In this document: positions 47,995 through 58,740 of the stretch, in pieces
How positions within the stretch are numbered: position 1 is the first letter of the stretch
Layout of the letters: the number at the start of each line of letters is the position of its first letter
Origin: Tipula vernalis
Taxonomy: Eukaryota > Arthropoda > Insecta > Diptera > Tipulidae
Reading direction: 5' to 3'
Length of the DNA: 64,000 nucleotides
NCBI GenBank assembly: GCA_958295665.1
Contig: OY282558.1
Span: 330,929,106 to 330,993,105 of the forward strand
Made by a program: the position numbers and the translations under genes
Notes under the pieces: model-generated
Database searches by the model: none
What the model saw: the letters and a program-made list of their open reading frames with translations, nothing else
Told to the model about the DNA's origin: nothing

Positions 47995-50124
47995 TTTTTC
48001 GTTCGTGTTTTACCAAAATTTTAATGTTCAACCGATTTCAATAAAACTTCAAATGGAAATGCAACAGTTCTTGAGAACACTCAATATAATTTATCGCTGT
48101 AAACATGAATGTTGCTCTCTATGTTAAATGTCTCGCTCTGCAAAAGGTCAATTGAATTATGTATATAAATAAAAATGCAGGAAGATATGCATAAGTCATA
48201 ATAATTGCAATTTATATGTTTGTAGTAGATAATGAGGTAATTATATTTTCTTTTAAGTTTCAATGTCTGATATCTTTTACAAGTATATGTGCACATTTCT
48301 TATAAAAAATTTATTATTATGGTTAGTGCAATCGGGGAAACATGCTTATCGTCGTTTGATGTGTTTAAGAACACGTTTCAGAAAAAGCGGTTTAAACTAC
48401 AAATAAACACTCAACCTGCCATGTATAGATTTTAAGATCAAATGCGAGATTATAACTGATAAACTTGATTTTCTTCACTACCGATTAGTTCAATAGGACA
48501 TTTGTTTTGTAAACTACATGCTACTGAAGCAGGTGCCATTTCACACTTGCCTATAATTATATAACTTCTGAAATTACAAAACGCGAGAGAAACTTATAGG
48601 TTCCCGTTTCATTGATCCCTTCAAATTTTTGAAGTGATGTTGAATTATCTAATTAATTGTATTGGTTTGTTTGTTTCGACAAACTTCCTGGTCAAACTAA
48701 TATCGAGGACATGTGTACTCTTTAAAGCGAAAAAACCAGGACGAAGATTAACGAGATTATAAATCAAAATTTGTGCGGACTTTGCTTTAAATTCATCACG
48801 GGCTTTCAAATTCAATAGAAAGTTCCGCCAGGCTTCGTTAGAAGATGCTACTGTCAACAAATCTCATTTTCATTTGTAACCGATAAAGACTTATATTTGG
48901 TAAATAATTAAGAACGGTTCCGAATGAATGAATATTATGTTGTAATTGACCTCCCGCAGAACATCATTTCAACCCAAAATAAATGATATCCAATTATTTG
49001 GTTTCTTGCATCTGAAGAAAAATTCAATAAGTTCGGTTTTGCTTGTCGATTTGATCAAGTAATATAAAATATACTAGGCAGTAAACCCGGTGTTACCCGG
49101 AAAAATATTATTAAATATTTGTCGCATCAGCAAAATATCAACTGTCTCGGAAATTTTATGAATGAAAAAGATATTTCTTCCATTTTTTCAAAATTTATTC
49201 ACACGTTTAAGTCATGCGTTTTAGTTAAGATAATGGGCCTTATTCCGGGATTTAAAATTGTGTGTCAATGGAAATTCTAATAGAAAGCAGGAAAATAACA
49301 TAATATAACATGGATTAATGATGATGTAATAAAGTCACTGCCTCGATTCCAGTGCAATATAATTCATTTTATACTATTTTATTCCCCCGCTTCCTATTTG
49401 AAAGTGTGTTGAAAAAACAAAAATAACATAACATAACAAAGAGATTATCAGCCATTGAATATGCAACCTTTTCTTCAAATTAGTGTCAGCTGCACTTACA
49501 AGAGTACCTCTTCCCCTTCGTTGGAAATTACAGAGGCTTGGAGAAAAAGCGTATAAGTGGGAATTACTGAAATCCTCGGAATGAAGGGGCTTTCTCTTTT
49601 ACGTAGCCACATACCTACAAGACCCAAAGGATAGAGTAATGCCAATCATTTGGATAGAGTACTGCCTGCGGTGCTTCGTTGTCAGTGTTAATTGCTATAA
49701 TTGATTTGTATGAGGTTGTGTCCGAGGAAGTAAATATTGAATGTGAACATGTGGGACAGAATTGTCATGCCGTGAGACTCTCACAATTCAGGTAATTGAG
49801 GTCTATGTTTATAAAAATGTTTCCCTCAAACTTTTCATTCGACTAAGAGAATAATGCTTCAAGTGACAGGTATCACACCAAACGTTAAAAGAGAATACCA
49901 AAATTGAAGTGATTTGATAGTTTTCACATCACATGAAGTGATGCGACTATGGGAATAGGGCTTAAATTCTTCATTTTCTTTACCTTCTTTCTGTAAATTG
50001 TGGAAGAAGTTGGCATAAAAACTCTCTCGATGAGGCGTAGATTTGCAGATAAACTCCCGTGTTGTTAGTGCAATTTGTTTGACATTCTTCCAAAGGCGGA
50101 TCTCATCCAAAGGCATCCCATAGA
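47995..50124. other. Upstream of DPYD, no gene seen
   Basis: No conserved coding sequence. A stretch near 49070-49110 (ATACTAGGCAGTAAACCCGG, TTACCCGG) and another near 49560-49640 (GGGGCTTTCTCTTTTACGTA) look like pieces of dispersed repeats, class unknown. Confidence 0.4.
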
Positions 50125-50388
50125 GAGACCCATACCACCATACTAATTATACCATAATAACCATAATACAGTCATAATATCGTACCATCAAACCATCATA
50201 CTGTCTTAACGCCATACCATCATGCCATTACACCACCGTACCATCACATCACAACACTATACCATCATACAATACCATCACACCACGTTAGCATGAAACC
50301 TTCATACCATCATAGCATCATGCCATCATACCATCATACCATCAAACCATCAAAACCATCACACAATCATTTCATCTTACCATCACAT
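50125..50388. repeat. CCATCAT/ACCATCATA tandem repeat
   Basis: About 260 bp of degenerate ACCATCAT and CATACCATCA units with variants such as AACCATCAAA and CACACCA. The mariner element that follows begins directly at the end of this array at a TA, so the array was probably the insertion target. Confidence 0.8.
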
Positions 50389-50390
50389 AT

Positions 50391-51068
50391 AGGGTGGGCC
50401 ATCTAACTTTTTTTTTGAACTAGCGGTTATTTTGAGTCTGGTAAGGGTTATGTCACTTTTGATTTGACAGAAAGTTAGTTTTATCCTTCCGCTGAACGAA
50501 AATGGTTGTGTATTCGCTTGAACAACGCTGGGAAATATTGAAACATTATTTCGAAAATCTTGGCAAAAAAATCATTTTTTCGGATGAGGCGCATTTCCAT
50601 CTTGGCGGCTATGTAAACAAGCAGAACTGTCGCATTTCGGGCACGGAGAACCCGCACGTGATCGTAGAGAAGCCGATGCATCCCCAACGAGTGACTGTTT
50701 GGTGCGGATTTTGGTCCGGTGGCATCATTGGGCCATTTTTCTTTGAAAATGAGCAAGGAGCCGCCGTTTCTGTCAATGGTGAGCGCTACCGCGCCATGAT
50801 AAACGATTTTTGGTTCCCGGCACTTGAAGAGGAGGACATAGGCAACATTTGGTTTCAACAAGACGGCGCTCCGTGCCACACAGCACACGTTTCAATTGAT
50901 CTTTTGCGCATTGTCTTCGAAGATCGAGTTATCAGCCGAAATGCTAATGTGATTTGGCCGCATCGGAGCTGTGATTTGACGCCGTTGGACTATTATCTTT
51001 GGGGTGCCGTCAAAGATAAGTATTACGCGGGGCTCCAGCCCCATCCTTTTCCAATGGAATTTTTGTAG
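50391..51068 (+). pseudogene. Mariner-type transposon, DD41D (rosa-like), internally deleted
   Basis: The left terminus AGGGTGGGCCATCTAACTTT follows TA at 50389-50390. The transposase frame 50502-51068 (188 codons) is open. It begins VVYSLEQRWEILKHYFEN, the N-terminal helix, and jumps in frame to LGKKIIFSDEAHFHLGGYVN. Most of the DNA-binding domain is therefore deleted without disturbing the frame. Catalytic Asp residues are in IFSDEAHF, FQQDGAPCHTA and DLTPLDYYLWG, with 41 residues between the second and third, the spacing of the rosa/DD41D group. The 3' end, including the right terminal repeat, is lost; a LINE scrap follows at 51066. Confidence 0.75.
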
Positions 51069-51112
51069 GAGTACACCGCTACCGTAGCTTTCTTTACTCT
51101 TTCCAAAATATT

Positions 51113-52010
51113 AGGCATGAAGTCATGCAAGGGCCACCTAAATTACCAAGTAGAATATTTTTATTCTAATAATTAGCCGAGTACCTTTTTACAATTTTTA
51201 TAAGAGTGTTCCGATCAATGTGACGAAAAGAATGTCCCTTAAAAGCGTTCCTAAATTTAGACAGAGCTTAAATTTCATATATTTTAACATTTATATGATT
51301 CTGTCGATAGATAATAAATATTAATACTTTCCAATAGATTCATAATATATGTAATACACTGTTTTATTTTTTATCGTTATCAATCTTTAGTTAAGTGCGC
51401 CTTTAATTTTTGATAAAACCAATGTCGGCTTGATCTATCTTTATTATATATATCGTATCGAATCAAATTCCGTGCAATCTCAGTTAAATCGTATCTAATC
51501 TAATATTTTTTAAAGGCCAAGAGGCAATAATTTTATTTATAACTTTATTTATTATTTATAAGACTAAACAAACAAATAAACATTTTAAGATAGTGAAACT
51601 TCCAAAGCGAATGAAACATATTTTAAAAAATTGTTTGTTTTTGAAACGCACAGCTATCCCTATATAATGAGTGTTCTGTTAGAAATTTGATAAAGGAGTA
51701 ACATCTGAAACGACCGTAATTTCAATTTCAAATAAAAATAAATATCACATTAAGAAAGTGACAAAACCAAAAATAATTGTGTTTTAAGCTTGATTTAAAT
51801 ATGCGACGTGCGACGTTTGACAGGTGGAAATAACCGTGACGCTTCCTGGACAACAATTTCCATTTATGACGAGTGCCCCCCGCACACTAATTAAATATTT
51901 TTTGTTGTGTATTATTGTGTTATGTAGTGCAATTAAAAATTTAAGCAAAAAACAAAACTTAGAAGTTTTACCAATATTGATTGGCTTTGATCAAAAATAA
52001 ATCTCCCAAA
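51113..52010. other. Intergenic, no gene seen
   Basis: AT-rich, without recognised motifs or strong repeats. Confidence 0.45.
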
Positions 52011-52176
52011 AGTGTGTAAGTCCAAAAACAATTCTAACAAACACAAATGTACCTTCCAATTTTTTCCCTCTTAACATAACTTTTATAAAATTTTATAAAT
52101 GGTGATCGATGCACAATGTTTCCCCTCTTTCATTTGTTATGAAAAACGCCAAATTGGAAAAAGGGACTTACACACC
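52011..52176. mobile_element. Small inverted-repeat element inside a LINE tail
   Basis: The ends AGTGTGTAAGTCC and GGACTTACACACC are inverted. The interior has loosely matched CCTTCCAATTTTTTCCC and AAATTGGAAAAAGGG. It abuts the LINE relic at 52180. Confidence 0.5.
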
Positions 52177-52179
52177 TTG

Positions 52180-52400
52180 CATTTCTCGGTGACGAAAAAT
52201 CTCAAATGATTCCGATGTCTTTACATTATTTGGTAAAGAGTTCCACAAACCGATTTCAGCAGCCAAAAGTGACTCATCTAAAATTTTAGTAGAAGTTCGT
52301 GGTATCATTAAATTATTCATTCGTTCACTAAATTATTAAAATTGTGGTAAGTAAAATCACAACAAGTCAAGTTATAAAAGTTACTGAAATTATTTTTCGA
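52180..52400 (-). pseudogene. LINE ORF2 C-terminal scrap
   Basis: The minus strand reads NNLMIPRTSTKILDESLLAA then EIGLWNSLPNNVKTSESFEI, the LWNSLP-type C-terminus found in CR1/L2/Jockey-related LINEs. It is short, with no RT core. Confidence 0.6.
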
Positions 52401-52535
52401 GTATGCGCCAGCCTGATTTCCATTATGAAAAATTGACTGATAGTATAAACAAAATGGGATAAAAATATATATTCACATGCTGTGTGAGAGAAAAAAAACT
52501 GTTTCAGTTTCACAGTACTAAAAAAATTACTATAG

Positions 52536-52985
52536 ATCGTGTTATTAGTACATTTTTTTCCATGAGAGGTCTCGTCGTTACGGGGTCAAAATTTTTGTTT
52601 ACATTTTTTTTATATGGAGTTTAGTCCAAAACAGCTCTAATAAAAATATAAAAAAATTAATGAAAATTACCATGATACAAAGTGCAAAATAAAATAATTG
52701 ATTAACAAAAGGATAATTATTATATTTTTAACATAAAATAACTATAAAAGCCTGTGGCTTACTAGAATTTGTTGTTTAAACACCGACCAATATTTGAAAT
52801 TTGTGAGGTTATGTCAGATGGTTTACGTTCGTTTTTGTTCAAGATTTCAATTTTTTTTGCCCATTAGTATCAGGAGTTCCTTGTGAATCATTCTTTTCGT
52901 GAAAAAAATGTAAACAAAACTTATTGACCCCGTAACGACGAGACATCTCATGGAAAATGTTTGAAGCGATGTACTAAAACACGAT
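52536..52985. mobile_element. Foldback element X1, flanked by CTATAG
   Basis: The left terminus ATCGTGTTATTAGTACAT continues to GAGAGGTCTCGTCGTTACGG and TTTGTTTACATTTTTTT. The right terminus is the complement, ending ATGTACTAAAACACGAT. CTATAG flanks both sides (52530-52535, 52986-52991); CTATAG is itself a palindrome, so it may be target duplication or the outermost terminus. The central 290 bp are non-coding. Confidence 0.75.
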
Positions 52986-53132
52986 CTATAGATTATGAAA
53001 TTAGTTCATAAATCTTTCGCTACTTTCGCTAGTCGGTGTACAAAAACGTTTGTTTAGGTTTTTTTATATGAAATTTTGCTAAAAACAGTTATAATAAAAT
53101 TGAGATAATTTTGACAAATTTAAAACTGTTCA

Positions 53133-54306
53133 TCTATTTATTTATTTATTTACCATCAACGGGATAAAAATTCTTTTTTGATTACAATTTTATTTTTCAA
53201 TTTTACAATTTAGTTTTTATTAATTTTTTAAAAGAACATTTAGAAATATTAAAATCAAACACATCAAAATTACAATTAAATTGTCGACAAATCGCCGGGA
53301 CCGGAGCATTATGTGCGTAATTAGATTTAAATGTCGGCAAATATATAAAACTCCTAATCCGAGTAGGTTTACAGGGCACATGAATATCAATCTTTGCAAG
53401 TAGTTTAGGGAAGTCAATGGAACTGTTAAGTAGATCAGCGATGAATGTTGAAGCAGCACATCTACATATGTCTTACAAGCAATGAATCCAAATCAGCAAT
53501 TCTACAGCGGTCACCGTAGGATGGCAAATTCTTTTTATTCAGCCACATTGGAAGGTTCAGATCAAGTGGCCAATTCAATTTATGAAGATAGTAAATAATA
53601 AATTGCTTCTGTATTCGTTCAATTCTATCGATATAAATATTGTAAGCAGGATCCCAAATAATCGACGCGTATTACAAATTAGACCAGACCGAACAATGGA
53701 ACAATACAAAGTTTTAATTGATTGTGGATTACGAAAATCTTTTGTGATACGACGAATAAAGCGAAGTAGAGAATTAAACTTAAAATATACTAACTTTAAA
53801 TTAATATGGTCTCGGAAATTCAATTGATGGTCCAGGACAACACCCAAATCTTTAAATGTCATAACTCGTTCTAGCTGGTGATTACCAATAAGATATTGAT
53901 GAAGAATAACTGCTTTTTTCCTGGAGAAGCTCATAATCTTACACTTTTCCCAATTTAAGTTCAATTTATTCATAACTGACCATTTATACAGGAAATCAAG
54001 ATCACTCTGCATTTCATTACATTGTTGCAGGCTACATACACTTCTTGATATTTTCAAGTCAACTGCATATAATTCACAGTCGCAGTACTGAAACAAAGAA
54101 GCAATTTCATTGATGAAGACATTAAATAATACAGGTCCTAGGTGGGAGCCCTGAGGCACTCCAGAATGAACTTCAATCATCTTAGATGTAAACCCGTTAA
54201 TTTGAACTACCTGCTTCCGATCACGCAGATACGATCCAATCCAATCCAAAAACAATTTACTCACTCCAAATCTGTCCAGTTTGGTGGCAGTAACTCGTTT
54301 TATCAT
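53133..54306 (-). pseudogene. Jockey-superfamily LINE, 5'-truncated, altered active site
   Basis: The minus-strand frame 54306-53575 reads KLDRFGVSKLFLDWIGSYLR, GVPQGSHLGPVLFNVFINEI, the active-site position CELYAVDLKISRSV, NLNWEKCKIMSFSR and VMTFKDLGVVLDHQLNFRDH. The third residue of the YADD motif is Val (YAVD), removing one metal-binding Asp. After a frame change the tail IDIHVPCKPTRIRSFIYLPT and YAHNAPVPAICRQFN follows, then a TAAATAAATA 3' tail at 53135-53152. Sequence upstream of the DFSKAFD block is gone at the palindrome border. Confidence 0.8.
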
Positions 54307-55084
54307 CTAAACTTATTATTAAATTTATATTTTTCGATGTAACTTACTGGTTTCTCTTTATTTTCTATTTTTAAATGCAAATATTAGCTCAAATTCCATA
54401 TTTTGCTTGGTAACAAATTTCTAAAACAACAGACATATAACCTCATAAAATACAAAAAAATACCTCATTTTTATTTACAATTTTTATTGTTTTTAGAGGG
54501 TCAACGGATAATTTAATTTAAACAAAACATGTTAAATATTATTTCAAATTTTTAATATAACCTTTAACGTTTTTCAAGATAAATTTAATTCACAATTTTG
54601 CAATTTTAATGGACATGTTTTTACCGAAACTTCATATAAAAAAATGTAAACAACCAATTTTGTACACGGGACTAGCGCCTCTTGCGAAAATGTATGTGAA
54701 GCTGATGAACGTGTTTTAGTACACCAGCTTCACATATATTTTCGTAAGAGGCGCTAGTCCGTGTACAAAATTTTTTTTTTACATTTTTTGTGAATTGTGA
54801 ATTAAATTTATCTTGAAAAAACGTTGAAGGTTACATTAAAAACTTAAAATACTATTTAACATATTTTATTTAAACTAAATAATCCGCGTTGACCCTTTAA
54901 TATCTAAGAAAACTGCAAATAAAAATGTGTTAACTTTCCGTATTTTATGAGGTTATGTCCATTGTTTTGAAAATTTATTAGCAAGCAAAATATGAGATTT
55001 GAGCAAAATTTTGTATTTAAAACAGAAAATAAAGAGAACGTTTGTAAGTTGCATCGAAAAATATAAATTTAATAATAAGTTTAG
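54306..55084. repeat. Near 780-bp palindrome, two X-type ends joined back to back
   Basis: The arms 54306-54704 and 54725-55084 are inverted copies (for example TCTAAACTTATTATTAAATT against AATAATAAGTTTAG, and GTACACGGGACTAGCGCCTC against GAGGCGCTAGTCCGTGTAC) around a 20-base loop. The right arm next to the loop, CGTGTTTTAGTACACCAGCT, matches the outer terminus of X1. The outermost ends of two related elements therefore point at each other at the centre. No open frame. Confidence 0.8.
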
Positions 55085-55140
55085 TTGATAAATCAGCTAT
55101 AAATACGTCAAAATTAGCTGTTTTATTTCATCGTTTTCCT

Positions 55141-56156
55141 GGGGGTCAATTCTCGTTCCGTGAAAAGTATAATGAAAAGCATTTTCAGTGAGAAATACAC
55201 ATTTCCGATTCATGTTCCTTGAGAAGGAAAAAATGACGCCAAAATCTTTTTCATATGAATAAAACTTTCTCACCGACCTTTTTGGCGGTGAGAACATCAT
55301 AAATATGGTAATAAAATTCTATAAAAACTAAATTTGTATTTTTAGCATTAAACGTGCTTTCAACTATAATATGATTCACTTTAAACTTAACTAATAAGTA
55401 AATGTATTAAAAACTATTCCGTTTATTTAAGAAAAGCCTCCAAATAATTAATTTAGTTAATTTAACTAACTATTTATTTATTTATTTATTCTTGACTTAT
55501 AAATTTTCATATTAATCCTCCGGTACACTCAATTTTGAGCATCAGCTCATTCATAATGGAGTGTACCAAAAAACGTGAATAATTTAAAAATAACAAAAAG
55601 AAAAAGCAGCTCGTCCAGCCGGTATTATCCCCAATTCTGCAACTTTAACTACACCTTTGGTAGCAGCATGCAGTACCAGATTTTTTTTTTTTAATATGTA
55701 GGTTCACTCGATCCTTCAATATTCTAAATTTAACTGTTTAATTTTTAGATTTTGGCTTCCAAATTAATTGTGTGACATTTGCTTGGATACTGTTTATACA
55801 TGTAAGATAATATCTCATGGTTTGAGCATCTCCTGGTAAATTAAAATTTAGAAAAAAAAAATATTTAAGGAAGTTAATTTTGCCGAGAAACACGTCCAAG
55901 CGACGTGAAAGTCAAAGCCTAGAACGCTGTATCATCTAGCGGAAATCTACATGAAACTTGATAAAATGTCTGTTTACAGTGTAGCTTACTACAAAAACAA
56001 CTTATTCAGCGTTTTTTTTCACCATTCTTTTTGATTTGGACATCGAGAATCGCTTATTATCATTTTGTGAAATGTTATAAATGAAAAAAACTTGATGGAA
56101 ACAAAATGGAAACATTTTTTTCATTATGTTTTTTCATAGAACGAGAATTGACCCCC
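55141..56156. mobile_element. Family C element copy 2 with an inserted LINE-like tail
   Basis: The termini GGGGGTCAATTCTCGTTC and GAACGAGAATTGACCCCC are 18-bp inverted repeats. Left and right portions match 16243-16834. About 450 bp at roughly 55474-55930 are extra; they begin with a TATTTATTTATTTATT tract and read on the minus strand as ATKGVVKVAELGIIPAGRAA without clear family, so a 3' LINE fragment is likely. Confidence 0.75.
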
Positions 56157-56572
56157 TGGACATTAAAGGGTTATGGATTATTTCCTTTTCAAAATACAAG
56201 ACATCAATCTATTGTAAATCATTATTGTTACTTTAAACTTCATATCGTGGTATTTTTTATTCAATTTATCTCAATTTTATGATAGGTGGTTTTAGCAAAA
56301 CTCCATATAAAAGAACGTATGCAAACGTTTTTGTACACAGACTAGCGAAACAACGAAAAGTTTATGAACTAATTTCACAATCTGTACTATAGCACAGTGA
56401 CAACATTTACTGAAAAAAATATGAAGCGAAGTATATTATTCCGAACTGGAAAAATATTTCAATTTTTCAAAAAAAATTAAAAACAAAAAATGGTCTCTGT
56501 CACTTTAGTGAAATTTTCGATTTTTGTATTTTTATTCAGTAAGAAATACTGTCAGTATATCAGGCTTAATAC

Positions 56573-57247
56573 TAAAGCCTGAATTCCATTGCGAATAAAA
56601 GTTTGTCAGTCAAAATAAAGGGAGATAAAAATATAAAATCGGTGGTTGTGTGAAAGAAACAAAAAACGAAGTCAGTCAAGATTTTACTTACATCAAATGT
56701 GTGTTTGTATTAGTGGATCGCCATAATTATGGTCAAAAATTATCAAAATCGAGGTCATTTTATGGTTATCCAACTAATATATGCACACAAATTTTGGGTA
56801 CGAACGCAAATTTTTTTCCGCACACTAATTTAATTAAAAGTTTGTTATTTTTATGGTAAGTGTCATAATTTTTTTTGGTGGTTGCTTCTAAAATAGCTAT
56901 GATAATAAAAAAATATAAAGTTTTTGTACAGTTAAATTGTGATAAATTGGGATCAATTGTGATAATATTGCTAAATACTATTATTGGCAATTTAATAAAG
57001 TAATCGTTTTTTTTTTAAATAATTTATTGGTGGTGAAAAAGCCAAATTAAAACTCCAAGTGATAACCAAAAATTTATTTTTTTTATTTTTTATTTTTTCC
57101 TGTCGCTGTCAAAATTTATCAAGATATTTGTGCTATAAAAAAATAAAAAAAATATGCTTTATCTTTGTCACTCCAATGGATTTTTTTTTTGTCTTCTTTC
57201 GACTTGAAGTCAGTTCAGTCAATTATTCACAGTGGAATTCAGGCTTA
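56573..57247. mobile_element. Family A-related element, longer version
   Basis: The left end TAAAGCCTGAATTCCATTGC and TTTGTCAGTCAAAATAAA is mirrored at the right end, TTCAGTCAATTATTCACAGT with GGAATTCAGGCTTA. It directly abuts the end of family A copy 2, and it ends beside a LINE fragment. No conserved coding frame. Confidence 0.65.
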
Positions 57248-57620
57248 ATCCTTGCGGAACTCCAGTAAACACCGCCAACTGAGATAATATAGTATCAGTG
57301 TGAACTTCTTGTTTATGTCCTGAAAGATAGGAGCTAATTAACTTACATGCAGTGTATTCAAAATTAAACAAATTTTTTATTCATGATGTATGCAAATCAA
57401 GCAGCACGGCGATCATGTTCAAAAACTTTGGATAAACTGGCAATATACTAATCGGCCTATAATCAGATAATGTAGAAGGTTGCGAAGCTTTGCAGATAGC
57501 TTTAATTTTACCTGCCTTTCACACAGAAGGATATGCAGAAGTATTTAAAATCGTGTAAAAACAGTGAAGAATATACTTACTGCGATCAAAGAAAAAATAA
57601 TTTTTGAAAAATTTTGGGCG
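57248..57620 (-). pseudogene. LINE reverse transcriptase N-terminal scrap
   Basis: The minus strand reads KIKAICKASQPSTLSDYRPI and SILPVYPKFL, then MIAVLLDLHTS and CKLISSYLSGHKQEVHTDTI with FTGVPQGLS. These are RT fingers blocks in order, but most of the middle is deleted. Stops present. Confidence 0.65.
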
Positions 57621-57831
57621 AAAACAAATCTTAACCGATGTCATTTGATTTAATTCAGTTTAATGCCTGCGCATAATCGCGCGCGCGATTTACCATCCTA
57701 AATGCGTTTGATTATCAAAAAGTTAAATTGTGGAAGTTAAATTAGTTTAATTAAAAAAAAAGTTAAGCTTAAAAGTTACCTGGAAAAACTACGAATGTTA
57801 AACACGAATTGAACGAAAACACGAATTGTAT

Positions 57832-58208
57832 GCAGTGAAATTGTGTCTAGTGGAATTGTACTAGTGGAATAAATCTAGAATTGTAATAACTACAGCAACA
57901 TAAATATTTTTTACCATTGCTATCTTCACTATTTTTTGGAAAGCTGTCCTCTTCTTTTATTATCAATTAGCTTTTTTACACATTGCAGTTTTTATTAATT
58001 TAAAATCCCTAGTTATAATTATCTTCGTAATTATGTTTCAATCACACCAATAAAATATTAAAGTGTGTGTTTGCGTTTCATTAGTGTAACTGTACAAGTT
58101 ATAATGCAAGTTAAATTGTGCAAGTTAAATTGTTCCCCAGTCCAATTGTGGCAAGTGGAATTGTGCTAGTGGAATTGCGTCCAGTGGATTTGTGTCTAGT
58201 GGAATCGC
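57832..58208. repeat. Short-period GTGGAATTG/AGTTAAATTG arrays
   Basis: 57832-57885 and 58093-58206 consist of degenerate 15-17 bp units such as TAGTGGAATTGTGTC and GCAAGTTAAATTGT. The two blocks have the same orientation and are separated by about 200 bp of ordinary AT-rich DNA. Unit size is like the arrays at 2851-3410 and 6765-7460, but the sequence is unrelated. Confidence 0.6.
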
Positions 58209-58740
58209 CCGGCTACCTCATTTTGAGGTCAAGGTCATAAAAATATAAATAAAAAAATAAAAAACTATAAATTTTAAAAATGAAGAATTTATATTTTTTT
58301 TAAATTTTTAATTTTCATGGCGAATCATAAGTTTTATAACTAAAATATTTTACTTCAGGTAACCTTGGGAGGTCATGGAAAATACATATTCGGACGTAAA
58401 ATTTCCCACTCTTTTCGATTCCGATGTCAAAAATAAGGGTTTCCATTTTAAAAAATGACCTTGACATCAAAATGACCTTGAAGATGGGGTTTCAGGTCAC
58501 ATCCAAGGTCATCATTGAATCACTTGTTGAAAATTACCTAAGGTTTAACCTTGCTAATTTTTTTTTGACCGAACTCAGCGAGATTTCTAGGGGCTTCCAT
58601 ACTATTTCCTCACCCTCTATATATAGAGATTTCACTGTACTAATTTTTAAATTTAAAGACAAACTCGACGGTCACGTGTTTTATTTCTATATTACGATGC
58701 ATTTGAAATATTAAGCCTAGGTGTTATATACGAATGGGCG
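58209..58740. repeat. Repeat rich in TGACCTT/AAGGTCA words
   Basis: GAGGTCAAGGTCATAAAA at 58222-58240 and several TGACCTTGA/AAGGTCA words at 58320-58530 surround an AT-rich middle. Probably a dispersed repeat with inverted ends; no protein recognised. TCAAGGTCA is also the consensus site of FTZ-F1/ERR-type nuclear receptors, though repeat origin is the simpler reading. Confidence 0.45.

Larger units (their letters stand above)
52992..56386. mobile_element. Composite foldback element X2, flanked by CTATAG
   Basis: The left terminus ATTATGAAATTAGTTCATAA, CGCTAGTCGGTGTACAAAAA and TTTTTTTATATGAAATTTTG (52992-53130) is mirrored at 56275-56386. CTATAG lies at 52986-52991 and 56387-56392. The interior holds a LINE relic, the long palindrome 54306-55084 and family C copy 2, all presumably later insertions. 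The termini resemble X1 in layout: an outer AT-rich tip, a variable core and a shared GTGTACAAAA/TTTACATTTTTTTATATG section. Confidence 0.65.
52411..56565. mobile_element. Family A element copy 2, split by a 3.85-kb nest
   Basis: The left half is 52411-52535 (GCCTGATTTCCATTATGAAA ... TTACTATAG) and the right half 56387-56565 (CTATAGCACAGTGACAAC ... CAGTATATCAGGC). Placed together they follow the family A copy at 3593-3951 read on its reverse strand, including ATGAAGCGAAGTATAT and TTTCGATTTTT. The interruption is exactly between CTATAG words and contains the elements at 52536-52985 and 52992-56386. Confidence 0.7.

Noticed and set aside
50125..50388. CRISPR-like array
   Set aside because: The units are short, contiguous and degenerate without spacers; this is a simple tandem repeat in a eukaryotic genome.
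55097..55300. 67-codon minus-strand frame at the family C border
   Set aside because: Spans the palindrome edge and the inverted-repeat terminus, so it is composite non-coding DNA.
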